A stretch of DNA of 51,755 nt from an uncultured Thiotrichales bacterium (lineage in GTDB: Bacteria; Pseudomonadota; Gammaproteobacteria; CAIRSR01): NCBI GenBank assembly GCA_903881315.1, contig CAIRSR010000099.1, positions 1-51,755 on the forward strand, read 5' to 3'. Numbering within the stretch: the first letter of the stretch is position 1; each line of letters starts with the position of its first letter. Shown here piece by piece: positions 43,659-51,755 of the stretch. The translations under genes and the position numbers were made by a program. The notes beneath the pieces were generated by a model, which made no database searches, was not told the DNA's origin, and worked only from the letters and a program-made list of their open reading frames with translations.

Positions 43659-45974
43659 GTGAGCTGCCTCTACCTTTGCGAAAAACCCTCTCAGGCCCGA
43701 GACATTGCCCGCATCTTGGGGGTGCAACGCAAAGGGGAAGGCTGTCTCCTCGGCGAGGTCGCGGGGCGGCGCACTATCGTGACCTGGTGCTACGGTCATC
43801 TCTTGGAGATGGCCCCGCCGGACAGCTACGACCCCGCCCTCAAGCGCTGGAGCCTCGCAAGCCTCCCCATTGTGCCAAGCGCGTGGCGGCTCACGGTAAA
43901 GGCAAGCGCGAGTAGCCAATTTACGATCGTCCAAGCCCTGCTCAAAGAATCAAGTGAGGTTATCATCGCAACCGACGCTGACCGCGAGGGCGAACTCATC
44001 GCCCGCGAGGTGCTGACCCTCTCGCGGTGGCGTGGCTCTGTGCAGCGCCTGTGGCTGTCGGCGCTGGATGATGCGAGCATCCGCAAGGCGCTCACAAGCC
44101 TCCTCCCGGGTGCTAAAACCGAGCCCCTCTGGCAGGCGGGTCTTGGGCGGGCGCGGGCCGACTGGCTGGTTGGCATGAACCTCACCCGCGCCTACACGGT
44201 CGCTGGACAGAGTGCGGGTTACAGCGGGGTGCTCTCGGTTGGGCGGGTACAGACACCAACGCTTGCGCTGATCGTCCTGCGTGACCGCGCCATTGAGTCG
44301 TTTGTGCCGCTCGTCTATTTTGATGTGACGGCCTTGTTTCAGCTAGCGGCGCGTCCCGAGAGCTTTCGGGCAAGCTGGGTGCCGCCCTCTGAGGTCGCGG
44401 ATGAGGAGGGGCGGTGCCTGGATCAAAAGGCCGCTGCCCAGGTGGTTGCCCGCGTTACTGGGCAGAGCGGTGCTATCAGCAAGGCCGAGACGCGACGCTT
44501 CAAAGAATCACCACCCCTGCCCTTTGACCTCTCCACGCTGCAACAGATTGCCTCGTTGCGTTACGGACTGGGTGCGCAGCAGGTCTTGGACGCCGCCCAG
44601 TCCCTCTACGAAACCCACAAGGCCGTGACCTATCCGCGCACCGATTGCCCCTATCTGCCCGAGAGTCAGTTTAGCGCCGCCCCCGCCATTCTGGCCGCCC
44701 TCGCCGCCTCGGATCGCAAGCCTGACTTTGTGGCACTCGTCACCGAGGCCGATCCCAAGCTGCACTCCCGCGCCTGGGACGACGCCAAGATTACCGCGCA
44801 CCACGCCATCATCCCGACCGCAGCGCGGGTCGAGGTGGGACGGATGAGCCTGCCTGAGGCGCAGGTCTACGACCTCATCCGGCGGCGCTATCTCGCGCAG
44901 TTCTACCCGGATTATGAATATGATCGCACCGATCTAGAGGTGCTGGTGGAGCAAGCGCTGTTTCGCACGAGTGGGCGGGTGATGCGCGTCCTCGGCTGGC
45001 GAGCAGTGTTGGGCGGTGAGGCCCCAACCGAGGGCGAGGGCACGGAGGCGCTCTTGCCCGCAGTAAGCGTTGGTGAAGCGGCGGAGGCGCGTGAGGTGTC
45101 CTTAGAGGAAAAAAAGACCCGCCCCCTGCCGCGCTATACCGAAGGGACGTTGATCGCCGCAATGAAGAATGTGGGCCGCAGTGTCGCTGACCCAGCCCTC
45201 AAGAAGGTGTTGAAAGAGACCGCAGGCATCGGCACCGAGGCGACCCGTGCTAACATCATCGAGACCCTATTAAAACGCGGCTTTCTGGTGCGCGAGAAGC
45301 GGCGCAATCTGGTGAGCACGCCAGCCGGTCGCGCCCTGGTGGACGCGCTCCCCGATGCGGTGAAAAATCCGGCCACCACCGCACTCTGGGAACAGGGACT
45401 AGACGAAATCGCTCGTGGTGAGGCACCGCTCGCGCCCTTCCTTGAGCGCCAGGCGCGTTGGGTTGGGGAGATCGTCGCAACGGTAAAGACCGGGCAGATG
45501 CCGAGTGGTCTTGCGGCCCTCGCCAAGACCGCAGCTCCCACGCCAAGCCAAGACCCCACGCCACCCGCACGGCCCCGCAGAACGAGTGCAACCACTCGGG
45601 CTAAACCGCCCACGGAGGGGGGCGCTCCGGCACCTGCTGCTGCACCCGCCAAGGTGCGCACCAAGAGAGCAACCAAGGCCGCCCCGGAAACCGACACGCC
45701 CCCCACCAAACCACCCGCCAAGAAGGCGGCCAGGGTCGCGCCGGCTGACCCGTCACGCCCTATCAAGATCTTTCGGCTTCGAGAGGAGCCGACCCCAGCC
45801 GCCGCCACAAACCCGACGCCGCCCACCGCAGAGCGCCCCGCCGAGGAGGCCGCCACCTGTCCGCTCTGCCAGGGGAAGCTCGTGCAACGCATGGCGCGGC
45901 AGGGGCCCTATGCCGGGCAGACCTTCCGTGGTTGCGCCAATTTCCCACGCTGTCGCTATACGGCGAATGGGTGA
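43659..45974 (+). CDS. topB: DNA topoisomerase III
   Basis: 771 residues from GTG 43659 (GGAG six bases upstream). TOPRIM domain at the start: LYLCEKPSQARDIA (Glu) and IIATDADREGELIARE (DxDxE). The active-site Tyr is in VTYPRTDCPYLPESQ. Type IA domains continue through SVGRVQTPTLALIV and GIGTEATRANIIETLLKRGF. A ~120-residue Pro/Ala/Thr/Lys linker then leads to one C-terminal zinc finger (CPLCQGKL... CANFPRC). It relaxes and decatenates single-strand-containing DNA. The linker is longer than usual. Convergent with the NACHT gene. Confidence 0.94.
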   Translation: MSCLYLCEKPSQARDIARILGVQRKGEGCLLGEVAGRRTIVTWCYGHLLEMAPPDSYDPALKRWSLASLPIVPSAWRLTVKASASSQFTIVQALLKESSEVIIATDADREGELIAREVLTLSRWRGSVQRLWLSALDDASIRKALTSLLPGAKTEPLWQAGLGRARADWLVGMNLTRAYTVAGQSAGYSGVLSVGRVQTPTLALIVLRDRAIESFVPLVYFDVTALFQLAARPESFRASWVPPSEVADEEGRCLDQKAAAQVVARVTGQSGAISKAETRRFKESPPLPFDLSTLQQIASLRYGLGAQQVLDAAQSLYETHKAVTYPRTDCPYLPESQFSAAPAILAALAASDRKPDFVALVTEADPKLHSRAWDDAKITAHHAIIPTAARVEVGRMSLPEAQVYDLIRRRYLAQFYPDYEYDRTDLEVLVEQALFRTSGRVMRVLGWRAVLGGEAPTEGEGTEALLPAVSVGEAAEAREVSLEEKKTRPLPRYTEGTLIAAMKNVGRSVADPALKKVLKETAGIGTEATRANIIETLLKRGFLVREKRRNLVSTPAGRALVDALPDAVKNPATTALWEQGLDEIARGEAPLAPFLERQARWVGEIVATVKTGQMPSGLAALAKTAAPTPSQDPTPPARPRRTSATTRAKPPTEGGAPAPAAAPAKVRTKRATKAAPETDTPPTKPPAKKAARVAPADPSRPIKIFRLREEPTPAAATNPTPPTAERPAEEAATCPLCQGKLVQRMARQGPYAGQTFRGCANFPRCRYTANG

Positions 45975-46015
45975 TTATCGGCACGATAAATGATGGCCTG
46001 GTCTTCTGCGTAAAT

Positions 46016-46040
46016 CCCTCCCCGATGAGTCGGGGAGGGG
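46016..46040. terminator. Bidirectional hairpin terminator between topB and the NACHT gene
   Basis: A perfect 10-bp stem CCCTCCCCGA / TCGGGGAGGG with a TGAG loop, followed by GTTGATGTTTT, lies in the 85-base gap between convergent genes. It probably ends both transcripts. Confidence 0.7.
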
Positions 46041-46059
46041 TTGATGTTTTGACTGTCCC

Positions 46060-49000
46060 TCATTTTATCTGGCGGCTGTCATATTCCCACTGCTCGCCAA
46101 GCTTTTCCCAATCGACTGGGGCGGGGGGCCAATCGCGGAGGTTCCAGCCAGCGGCTTTGAGGTTGTTTAGGTAGTTGCGGGCCGTTTCTTCGTCATAAAT
46201 CCTTCGGTAGTGATCGCCAGGTTGGATGTCGAGATCGGCGGGTAGATCGCTCACGTCTGCCCCATGTTTCTCCAGCAAAGAGCGCAGCAAGCGATAGAGG
46301 CGGATGCTCGCAGCCTCGATTGGCTCGGGGGTAAAAGGTTCGTCCGCAAGCTCCTTCAACATTCGGTAGGGGAACCACTCCTCGTTAAAGAGATTTCCGA
46401 GTTCAGTGTCTTTCTGCGCTTCTTCATTCCACAGGGCAATCACCCGTTGTGGGTTGCATTCAGGTTTAGGGCAACTCAGCAGGAAGGCAACTGACTGCGA
46501 CCAAAACAGGAGGGTGGTTGATAGGGTGCGTTGTTCACGGGGAGCCAGCTTTAGAGCCAAATCGCTACGCCAAGCCCGAGCCCGATCCAGAGCCCGATCC
46601 AGATCCAGATCCAGATCCAGAGCCCGAGCCCGAGCCCAATCCAGATCCAGATCCAGAGCCCGAGCCCGATCCAGAGCCCTAGCCCGAGCCCGATCCAGAG
46701 CCCGAGCCCGAGCCCAAGCCCGATCCAGAGCCCAAGCCCGATCCAGAGCCCTCAATTGTTCCATAACAGGCGTTCTGCAAAGGGCTCTTTCTAAGAGGAT
46801 ATTGTAAATCAATCCTTCTGTATTCCAATACAGCGCGAGCAGGTGGCTCCTTTCATCCTCTATTTCCTGCATTATACCAGAAACAGGTGGTTGGTCAAAC
46901 TGGTTGTATAAAAGATACTTCTGGAGAGAAAGGCTGTTGATAATGGAAACGCCAACCGCTGGGTATTCACCATGACAGTCCAACGCCCAGAATAGCCTTT
47001 CTAGCTTGCCTTGATCGGCGCACCATTTCTTTTTAACGGTTACTTCGCCAATCTCTTCCCATTGTGTCTTCAGCCAATCCGCTGGCAAGAATGAGAATAG
47101 AACCAGGGGCCACTCCGCCTCCTCATTGGGGGGCAAGTCTCGCAATTCTTCTGCCATAAAGTTGCGCACCGAGTCTGGCCATTTGTCCCATTGTGGTGCA
47201 ATCCTCTCGAAGGCGTTATACCACCCCCCTGAATCCTTCTCATGACGGGCCTGCCACCAGAATCGTTCCCATAGTCTCTGGCGGAATGGGTCGGTCAGGG
47301 TATGTTCCCCTTCGGTGAAGAGGCGTTGCAAGAATAGCCATTGCGCGGGCGCTAATTCTGCCTCTGGTTCTAGCCAGGTAGCGGTTAGCAGCATTCTCTG
47401 GTAGGAGCGCGGCCCTTTGGTGGCTCGGATGCCGAAATAATGGATGCCGACTGGGTGCCATTCTTCTTTCACTAACCGTGATAGAAACTCTCTGTTAATC
47501 CATTCGTCCCTTTGTGCTAGATACATCTCATCCACTTCTCTCACGAGATGGGAGGCAGCCAAAAATTCCTGGAAGGAAAGGTGGGCAAAACGGATCACAC
47601 CCGTTTCAGGTTCTACCAAAAGTCCCGTCCGCGCTAGAAAATAGTCCACGAACGTAGCGGCGTCTTTTGGGTCATATTGCATGATGGGGCCATCGGAGTC
47701 CTCTGGTTCCTCATCGAGCGGGGTGGCCCATTCTTGTAATTTCGCCTCAAACTCGGGGCGGGTGATCTGAAGGTGAAAGGGGTTGTCCGTTTCGTTCTTG
47801 TTATCATCCCCTTTACCACCGATCTCCCTGGTGTGCAGTAACCAGGCGAGGCGCTCGAGGACGCGCCATTTGTCCTGGTCATCGAAGGTGGCGCTTGCGT
47901 TACGCCCGGCGGACTTGGCCTTTCTGTCCCCATCGAACTTCTTGGCATCGAGGATCGAGAGATAGGCCTCCACCATATCAAGATAGGCGCGTGCCTGGGA
48001 GTTCGGCAGCGGTTTGATCCCATGGATATAGGCGAGCAAGGCGAGAAAGATAGGCCGCCGTTGGATGACGCGCAGCCCATGATTGTCCGCCAGCCCCTGG
48101 GTCAGGGTGCGGCACGCCTTCTTTTGATCCTCCGCATTGTTGGGGTAGCGCACCGCCATCCAGCGCTTGATGTAATCCCCCACCTGTTGGTCATCGAACG
48201 GGCGCAAGAAGCGCCGCTCGAATGGCGTGGGCACGGGCCAATTGGTGCCTTCTTCTTTTATCGTCGCTTGCCAGGTCAAGGCATCGGGCGGCTCGTGGAA
48301 GTCACGCACCCCTTTTGTCTCCGCAGCGGCGGTAAGGCGTAGGCCCACCGGGCGGCCCGTCACCAAAATGGCCGCGAGCGGGAAGCGGGCCGCGAGCGCA
48401 AAGACCAGCGCATGCAGCCGCAGACGCGCCTCTGCGCCGACCTCGTCCATGCCATCGACGGCGATGATCACCCAGCCTTGGTCTAGGAAATACAAAAGGT
48501 TTTCTAAAAAGGCAGCGGGGTCTTGCCCAGCCAGCGCGGGCACGCGGCGTTGGAACCACTGTTGATAGAGGTGCAAGAGCGAGTCGGTGGTCTGTGGGCC
48601 GTGTACGTCCAATTCGCGCAAGACGAGCGGCATCACCATCCGCCGCCCGAGGTAGGTATTCTGTCGGTTATTCTTGCGCATCTCGCCGCAGGCAACCGCA
48701 AGCGAGCGCATCAGCACTGTCTTGCCCGAGCCAGGCGGCCCAATCACCACCACCCGACCGCGCACCCCGAGCGGCTGATCGTCTTTGTCAAAAGTGAGCA
48801 GCAGGTCGATGATGTCCTCGCTCGGCTCCTGTTCTAGGATGTCCTTAAAATTGGTTGCTGTCTCTTTTTCAGCAAGATCATTTTCCGTGAAGCGCTCGGC
48901 CACATGGATGTCGGCGAGCGCTGCCGGATTGGTGTTGCCTGCCCCCCCAACCCCAGTGAGATCCATCGCCGAGAAGAGTTTCTGTAGACCCTGTTGATAG

Positions 49001-49113
49001 CGTTCATACCAATCCATCTGGCGAGGATGATCGGTGGATGGGTATTGCCAGATGCGACTCTCCACATAACCATTCATTCTACGATTCAGGTTAGCGATTT
49101 GGTGTTCGTTCAT
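46060..49113 (-). CDS. NACHT-family NTPase (NLR-like, candidate defence protein)
   Basis: 1017 residues. A short N-terminal helical part precedes the NACHT NTPase: Walker A VVVIGPPGSGKTVLM (GPPGSGKT at 125-132), Walker B WVIIAVDGMDEVGAEAR (214-223), then AAILVTGRP as sensor and RRPIFLALLAYIHG in the winged-helix part. The C-terminal half is helical with no recognised repeat class apart from about 60 residues of alternating LD/RA dipeptides near residue 790-850, encoded by a hexanucleotide microsatellite. NACHT NTPases of this size work as bacterial NLR-type immune sensors. No nuclease or protease domain is evident. It lies 8 bases after the KAP gene, in one operon. Confidence 0.85.
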   Translation of the reverse strand: MNEHQIANLNRRMNGYVESRIWQYPSTDHPRQMDWYERYQQGLQKLFSAMDLTGVGGAGNTNPAALADIHVAERFTENDLAEKETATNFKDILEQEPSEDIIDLLLTFDKDDQPLGVRGRVVVIGPPGSGKTVLMRSLAVACGEMRKNNRQNTYLGRRMVMPLVLRELDVHGPQTTDSLLHLYQQWFQRRVPALAGQDPAAFLENLLYFLDQGWVIIAVDGMDEVGAEARLRLHALVFALAARFPLAAILVTGRPVGLRLTAAAETKGVRDFHEPPDALTWQATIKEEGTNWPVPTPFERRFLRPFDDQQVGDYIKRWMAVRYPNNAEDQKKACRTLTQGLADNHGLRVIQRRPIFLALLAYIHGIKPLPNSQARAYLDMVEAYLSILDAKKFDGDRKAKSAGRNASATFDDQDKWRVLERLAWLLHTREIGGKGDDNKNETDNPFHLQITRPEFEAKLQEWATPLDEEPEDSDGPIMQYDPKDAATFVDYFLARTGLLVEPETGVIRFAHLSFQEFLAASHLVREVDEMYLAQRDEWINREFLSRLVKEEWHPVGIHYFGIRATKGPRSYQRMLLTATWLEPEAELAPAQWLFLQRLFTEGEHTLTDPFRQRLWERFWWQARHEKDSGGWYNAFERIAPQWDKWPDSVRNFMAEELRDLPPNEEAEWPLVLFSFLPADWLKTQWEEIGEVTVKKKWCADQGKLERLFWALDCHGEYPAVGVSIINSLSLQKYLLYNQFDQPPVSGIMQEIEDERSHLLALYWNTEGLIYNILLERALCRTPVMEQLRALDRAWALDRAWARARALDRARARALDRARALDLDLDWARARALDLDLDLDRALDRARAWRSDLALKLAPREQRTLSTTLLFWSQSVAFLLSCPKPECNPQRVIALWNEEAQKDTELGNLFNEEWFPYRMLKELADEPFTPEPIEAASIRLYRLLRSLLEKHGADVSDLPADLDIQPGDHYRRIYDEETARNYLNNLKAAGWNLRDWPPAPVDWEKLGEQWEYDSRQIK
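46575..46748 (-). repeat. Hexanucleotide microsatellite inside the NACHT gene
   Basis: 29 consecutive hexamers of the forms CCAGAT, CCAGAG, CCCGAG, CCCGAT, CCCAAG and similar on the plus strand, encoding alternating Leu-Asp and Arg-Ala dipeptides. Gain or loss of units keeps the frame. Higher-order blocks (CCCGAT CCAGAG CCC) repeat in part. Confidence 0.92.
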
Positions 49114-49121
49114 GGTGCTTC

Positions 49122-50660
49122 TCAGGCCAGATAGCGTTTAATCGTGACATACTCTTGACTAGGGTTTGTCACCGGGAAGCTGCTCAAGAACAATTCCTTA
49201 AAGTGCCCCAAAGAACGGGCGCGCCAAGCGCCAGCCCTCAGAAGACGAAATTGATCGTCTTTCAAACCATCGGTCTTCTTCTCTTCTGTGCGTGGGGCTG
49301 AACCCGGTTCTGACCATTCTTCTTCTGGTGTTTCTTGCGCCAATCCCACCTCTAATCTGGTCGGCACCAAAGGATTCTCCATAAGATACAGAATATAGCG
49401 GTGTCGTTCGTTTTGCTTAAGCGGCTTGCGGCGGCATACGTCCAATAAATCAAGCATCGCGCCAGGTTGCTGCTGGGCCAGCAGTTCATAGATGTCGGGA
49501 AACACGGTGCGCAGATAATGCACCAGCACGAACTGTACCTCCATAGATACTGGTGGCTGGGGATTCTCGGTCAGTAACTCGTACTGGAAACGCAGACCAT
49601 TCAAGAAATTCTTGATAAAACGCGGATTGGGCGGCAGTAATTGCGACAAGGTGGGTAGGATCGGTTCATCCTGCGGTAATTTCCCAGTTACTAGCCAGCT
49701 ACTTTTGAGCAGACTGGCGGTATTTGTCTCGGTGAATGATGGCAAGGTTAGGTGGATCTGAAACATTTTGTCCACATACTGCGCGGCCTCGGTTTGATTG
49801 TAATCCCCACCCTTGATAACCGCCGTCTCTACCTGGGAGCGATCCAGTCCAAAGACAAAGACACAATGCCGACTGCTTAGGTACAAACGCACCGCTTCGA
49901 TCAGGGCATAAGCGGTGGCATGGCCACAACGGTCGAGATCATCAATAAAGATGACCAGGCGTGACGACTCTAGTATTGGATCATTGTCTTTTAAGTCATT
50001 ATATGGGCAAAGTACTTGCTGAATCGCTCTTTCGAATTCCTGCTGGAACCGCTGTGCTTCTACCTTATTAGAGAAGGTCTCATTCCTTCTCGCGGCTGTC
50101 TCAGCAACTAGGTTGTTGGTAAGGGTGCTGCCAAAGGTGAATGGTCTTTTCGACACAAGCCCTACAGCGCTATCCACTAAGGAACCAAAGGAAAGAATGC
50201 CAGCATTAAATATCGTCTTGCTGGCATTGATTCCTGTATCTAGTTGTCGTGGGAGCCAGTCAATTTGCTGGCGGATTTCATGGAGCAGGGGGATTAAGGG
50301 ATTCGGTTCATGCTGATATTGCCAGGGATTAAACCAGATTGCATAATAAAAAGGCATTTTCTGGTTATTAGTGTCCTGGTTTCCCTGGGGAGGACGCAAA
50401 TCATCCGGAAGTGTGCCGTGCGTCCTGATCTCAAACAACGCCTGGTCGGGGCCATCGCGACCACCGAGAGAAGCCATTAAGGTGCGTAACATTGAGGTCT
50501 TGCCCGAACCCCAGCGGCCACCAATGGTCATGGCAAAGGGGGTTGGGGATTCGGTGATCACTCGCCTTGCCTGTTTGGCAAACGCCAGCGCTCCACCGAT
50601 CTCAAACGTCCATTCATCATTGAGGTACGTCGTGGTTTGGTTTTTAGGGGTGTCTGACAT
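49122..50660 (-). CDS. KAP-family P-loop NTPase
   Basis: 512 residues from ATG 50660; an in-frame ATG 14 codons earlier is possible. KAP landmarks are Walker A TIGGRWGSGKTSML (47-55), IWFNPWQYQHE (108-114), Walker B RLVIFIDDLDRCG (233-243) and VFVFGLDRSQVE. Between the Walker motifs a weakly hydrophobic stretch (IFNAGILSFGSLVDSAVGLVS) stands where many KAP NTPases have membrane helices, so membrane contact is uncertain. KAP NTPases occur in phage-exclusion and conflict contexts. The NACHT gene follows after 8 bases, so two STAND-type NTPases are made together. The role is inferred from family and pairing. Confidence 0.87.
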   Translation of the reverse strand: MSDTPKNQTTTYLNDEWTFEIGGALAFAKQARRVITESPTPFAMTIGGRWGSGKTSMLRTLMASLGGRDGPDQALFEIRTHGTLPDDLRPPQGNQDTNNQKMPFYYAIWFNPWQYQHEPNPLIPLLHEIRQQIDWLPRQLDTGINASKTIFNAGILSFGSLVDSAVGLVSKRPFTFGSTLTNNLVAETAARRNETFSNKVEAQRFQQEFERAIQQVLCPYNDLKDNDPILESSRLVIFIDDLDRCGHATAYALIEAVRLYLSSRHCVFVFGLDRSQVETAVIKGGDYNQTEAAQYVDKMFQIHLTLPSFTETNTASLLKSSWLVTGKLPQDEPILPTLSQLLPPNPRFIKNFLNGLRFQYELLTENPQPPVSMEVQFVLVHYLRTVFPDIYELLAQQQPGAMLDLLDVCRRKPLKQNERHRYILYLMENPLVPTRLEVGLAQETPEEEWSEPGSAPRTEEKKTDGLKDDQFRLLRAGAWRARSLGHFKELFLSSFPVTNPSQEYVTIKRYLA

Positions 50661-50820
50661 CGCGCATCTCGGGGGCAGGGGGTGCGATAAAACCATTGCC
50701 ACAGGGCACGCCTACCCTACCACAAGTCTGACCTTTCGTAAAAACTAAGGCACCTAAAGCGAGGGTGCAGACTTCTCGTTGTCGTAGAATTACCCACTCC
50801 GCCCCCCTGAGCGCGACCCC

Positions 50821-51755
50821 ATGAAACGCACCAAGAATAACTATACCTGTCGGCAGTGCGGTGGCAAGTCGCAGAAATGGACTGGCCAGTGTCCCGATTG
50901 CAACGCCTGGAACACCCTCGAAGAGACCATTGAAACGCCGAACCCTGCCCCCCGCTCCGCCCGCTTTACCGTGACTGGTGCCGAGGTCGCGAGCATCCAG
51001 TCGCTTGCTGAGGTGCGCTCTAGCGAGGACGTGCGTAGCTCCACCGGCCTGGATGAATTGGATAGGGTGTTAGGTGGCGGTGTTGTCGAGGGCTCGGTTA
51101 TCCTCATCGGCGGTGACCCGGGGATCGGTAAATCGACCCTCTTGTTGCAGGCGCTGGCCAATCTCCACAGTCGTCTCGCGGTACTTTATGTGACGGGCGA
51201 AGAGTCGCTACGCCAGGTGTCGCTCCGCGCCCGACGCCTTGGGCTTGGGGCTGTGCCACTGCCGGTGATGGCCGAGACCAACGTCGAGAGTGTGCTTGCC
51301 GCTGCCCACACCACGCACCCACGGGTGATGGTGATCGATTCCATCCAGACGGTTTACACCGAGCTGCTCCAGTCCGCTCCGGGATCGGTTGCCCAGGTGC
51401 GCGAGAGTGCCGCCCAATTGGTGCGCTACGCCAAGGGCACTGGCACCGCCTTGTTCTTGGTGGGGCATGTCACCAAGGAGGGGGCGCTCGCCGGGCCAAA
51501 GGTGCTCGAACACATGGTAGACACCGTTCTCTACTTTGAGGGTGACACCGGCAGCACCTTTCGCCTGATTCGTGCCATCAAAAACCGCTTTGGAGCCGCC
51601 AACGAACTCGGCGTCTTCGCCATGACCGAGCATGGCCTGCGCGGGGTTTCTAATCCATCGGCGATCTTCTTGTCGCGCAGCAGTGAGGAAGCGCCCGGGA
51701 GTGTCGTGATGGTGACGCGAGAAGGTACGCGGCCCCTGCTGGTCGAGGTGCAGGC
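50821..51755 (+). CDS. radA: DNA repair protein RadA/Sms (3' partial)
   Basis: 311 residues are visible before the window edge, out of about 450 expected. A C4 zinc finger (Cys 10, 13, 24 and 27) is followed by the RecA-like ATPase with Walker A IGGDPGIGKSTLL (97-105). TGEESLRQVSLRARRLGL, Walker B VMVIDSIQT and the RadA-specific KNRFGAANELGVF follow. The lost part is the LonC-like P domain, of which the start is visible. RadA drives branch migration in recombination. Divergent from the KAP gene with a 160-base gap to the chosen KAP start. Confidence 0.96.
   Translation, partial: MKRTKNNYTCRQCGGKSQKWTGQCPDCNAWNTLEETIETPNPAPRSARFTVTGAEVASIQSLAEVRSSEDVRSSTGLDELDRVLGGGVVEGSVILIGGDPGIGKSTLLLQALANLHSRLAVLYVTGEESLRQVSLRARRLGLGAVPLPVMAETNVESVLAAAHTTHPRVMVIDSIQTVYTELLQSAPGSVAQVRESAAQLVRYAKGTGTALFLVGHVTKEGALAGPKVLEHMVDTVLYFEGDTGSTFRLIRAIKNRFGAANELGVFAMTEHGLRGVSNPSAIFLSRSSEEAPGSVVMVTREGTRPLLVEVQ

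Noticed and set aside
46575-46748. Possible CRISPR array
   Set aside because: Units are 6 bp with no spacers, and the reading frame continues through them.
46406-46807. Plus-strand Arg/Ser/Ala repeat frame across the microsatellite
   Set aside because: It is the antisense reading of the hexamer repeats within the NACHT gene.

Overview
The window reads as chromosomal DNA of a flagellated, chemotactic, type II-secreting Gram-negative bacterium, most likely a gammaproteobacterium (argS followed by an FtsN-like SPOR gene, gspK/L/M/N, rarA, topB, selO, uppP, radA). A DsrL-type iron-sulfur flavoprotein and a lone TAXI receptor fit a sulfur-oxidising lineage such as Chromatiales or Thiotrichales. 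That placement is inference, since no rRNA or tRNA gene is present.

Layout. 1-3726: 3' end of a giant repeat adhesin. 3738-5544: glcF and yajD. 5551-8381: an orphan MotB/ZorB-like protein and fliK, divergent. 8382-8740: a hairpin-rich gap. 8741-12570: rarA, a Sel1-repeat protein and selO. 12710-22770: a minus-strand signalling block holding CheB-CheR, REC-PAS-GGDEF-EAL, a cyclic-nucleotide-binding protein with a FliG-like C-terminus, a TPR/beta-barrel protein, a FecR protein and a CHASE2 adenylate cyclase. The last three are joined by ATGA stop/start overlaps. 22871-26453: HDOD protein, dsrL-like gene and a UPF0200-like kinase.

26656-31428 is an accessory patch: an AT-richer AAA ATPase/DUF3226-TOPRIM pair (probable defence), an arsenic operon (arsR-arsC fusion plus acr3) and a MntA/HepT toxin-antitoxin pair. 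31757-33695: TAXI receptor and uppP. 33726-40095: type II secretion genes gspL-M-N and gspK, separated by argS and an FtsN-like gene on the other strand. The gspK prepilin leader appears frameshifted. 40113-43425: a TIR/deoxyribosyltransferase-like plus TPR protein and a NIT-domain chemoreceptor. 43659-45974: topB. 46060-50660: a two-gene operon of KAP and NACHT P-loop NTPases, the NACHT protein carrying an in-frame hexanucleotide microsatellite. 50821-end: radA, cut by the window edge.

Three copies of a palindromic intergenic element with GTAACC-type ends lie at 6388, 17246 and 31609; one supplies the stop codon of the FliG-like gene. The strongest candidates for undescribed biology are the KAP-NACHT operon with its variable repeat, the cyclic-nucleotide/FliG-like protein beside a cyclase operon, and the TIR-like/TPR effector.
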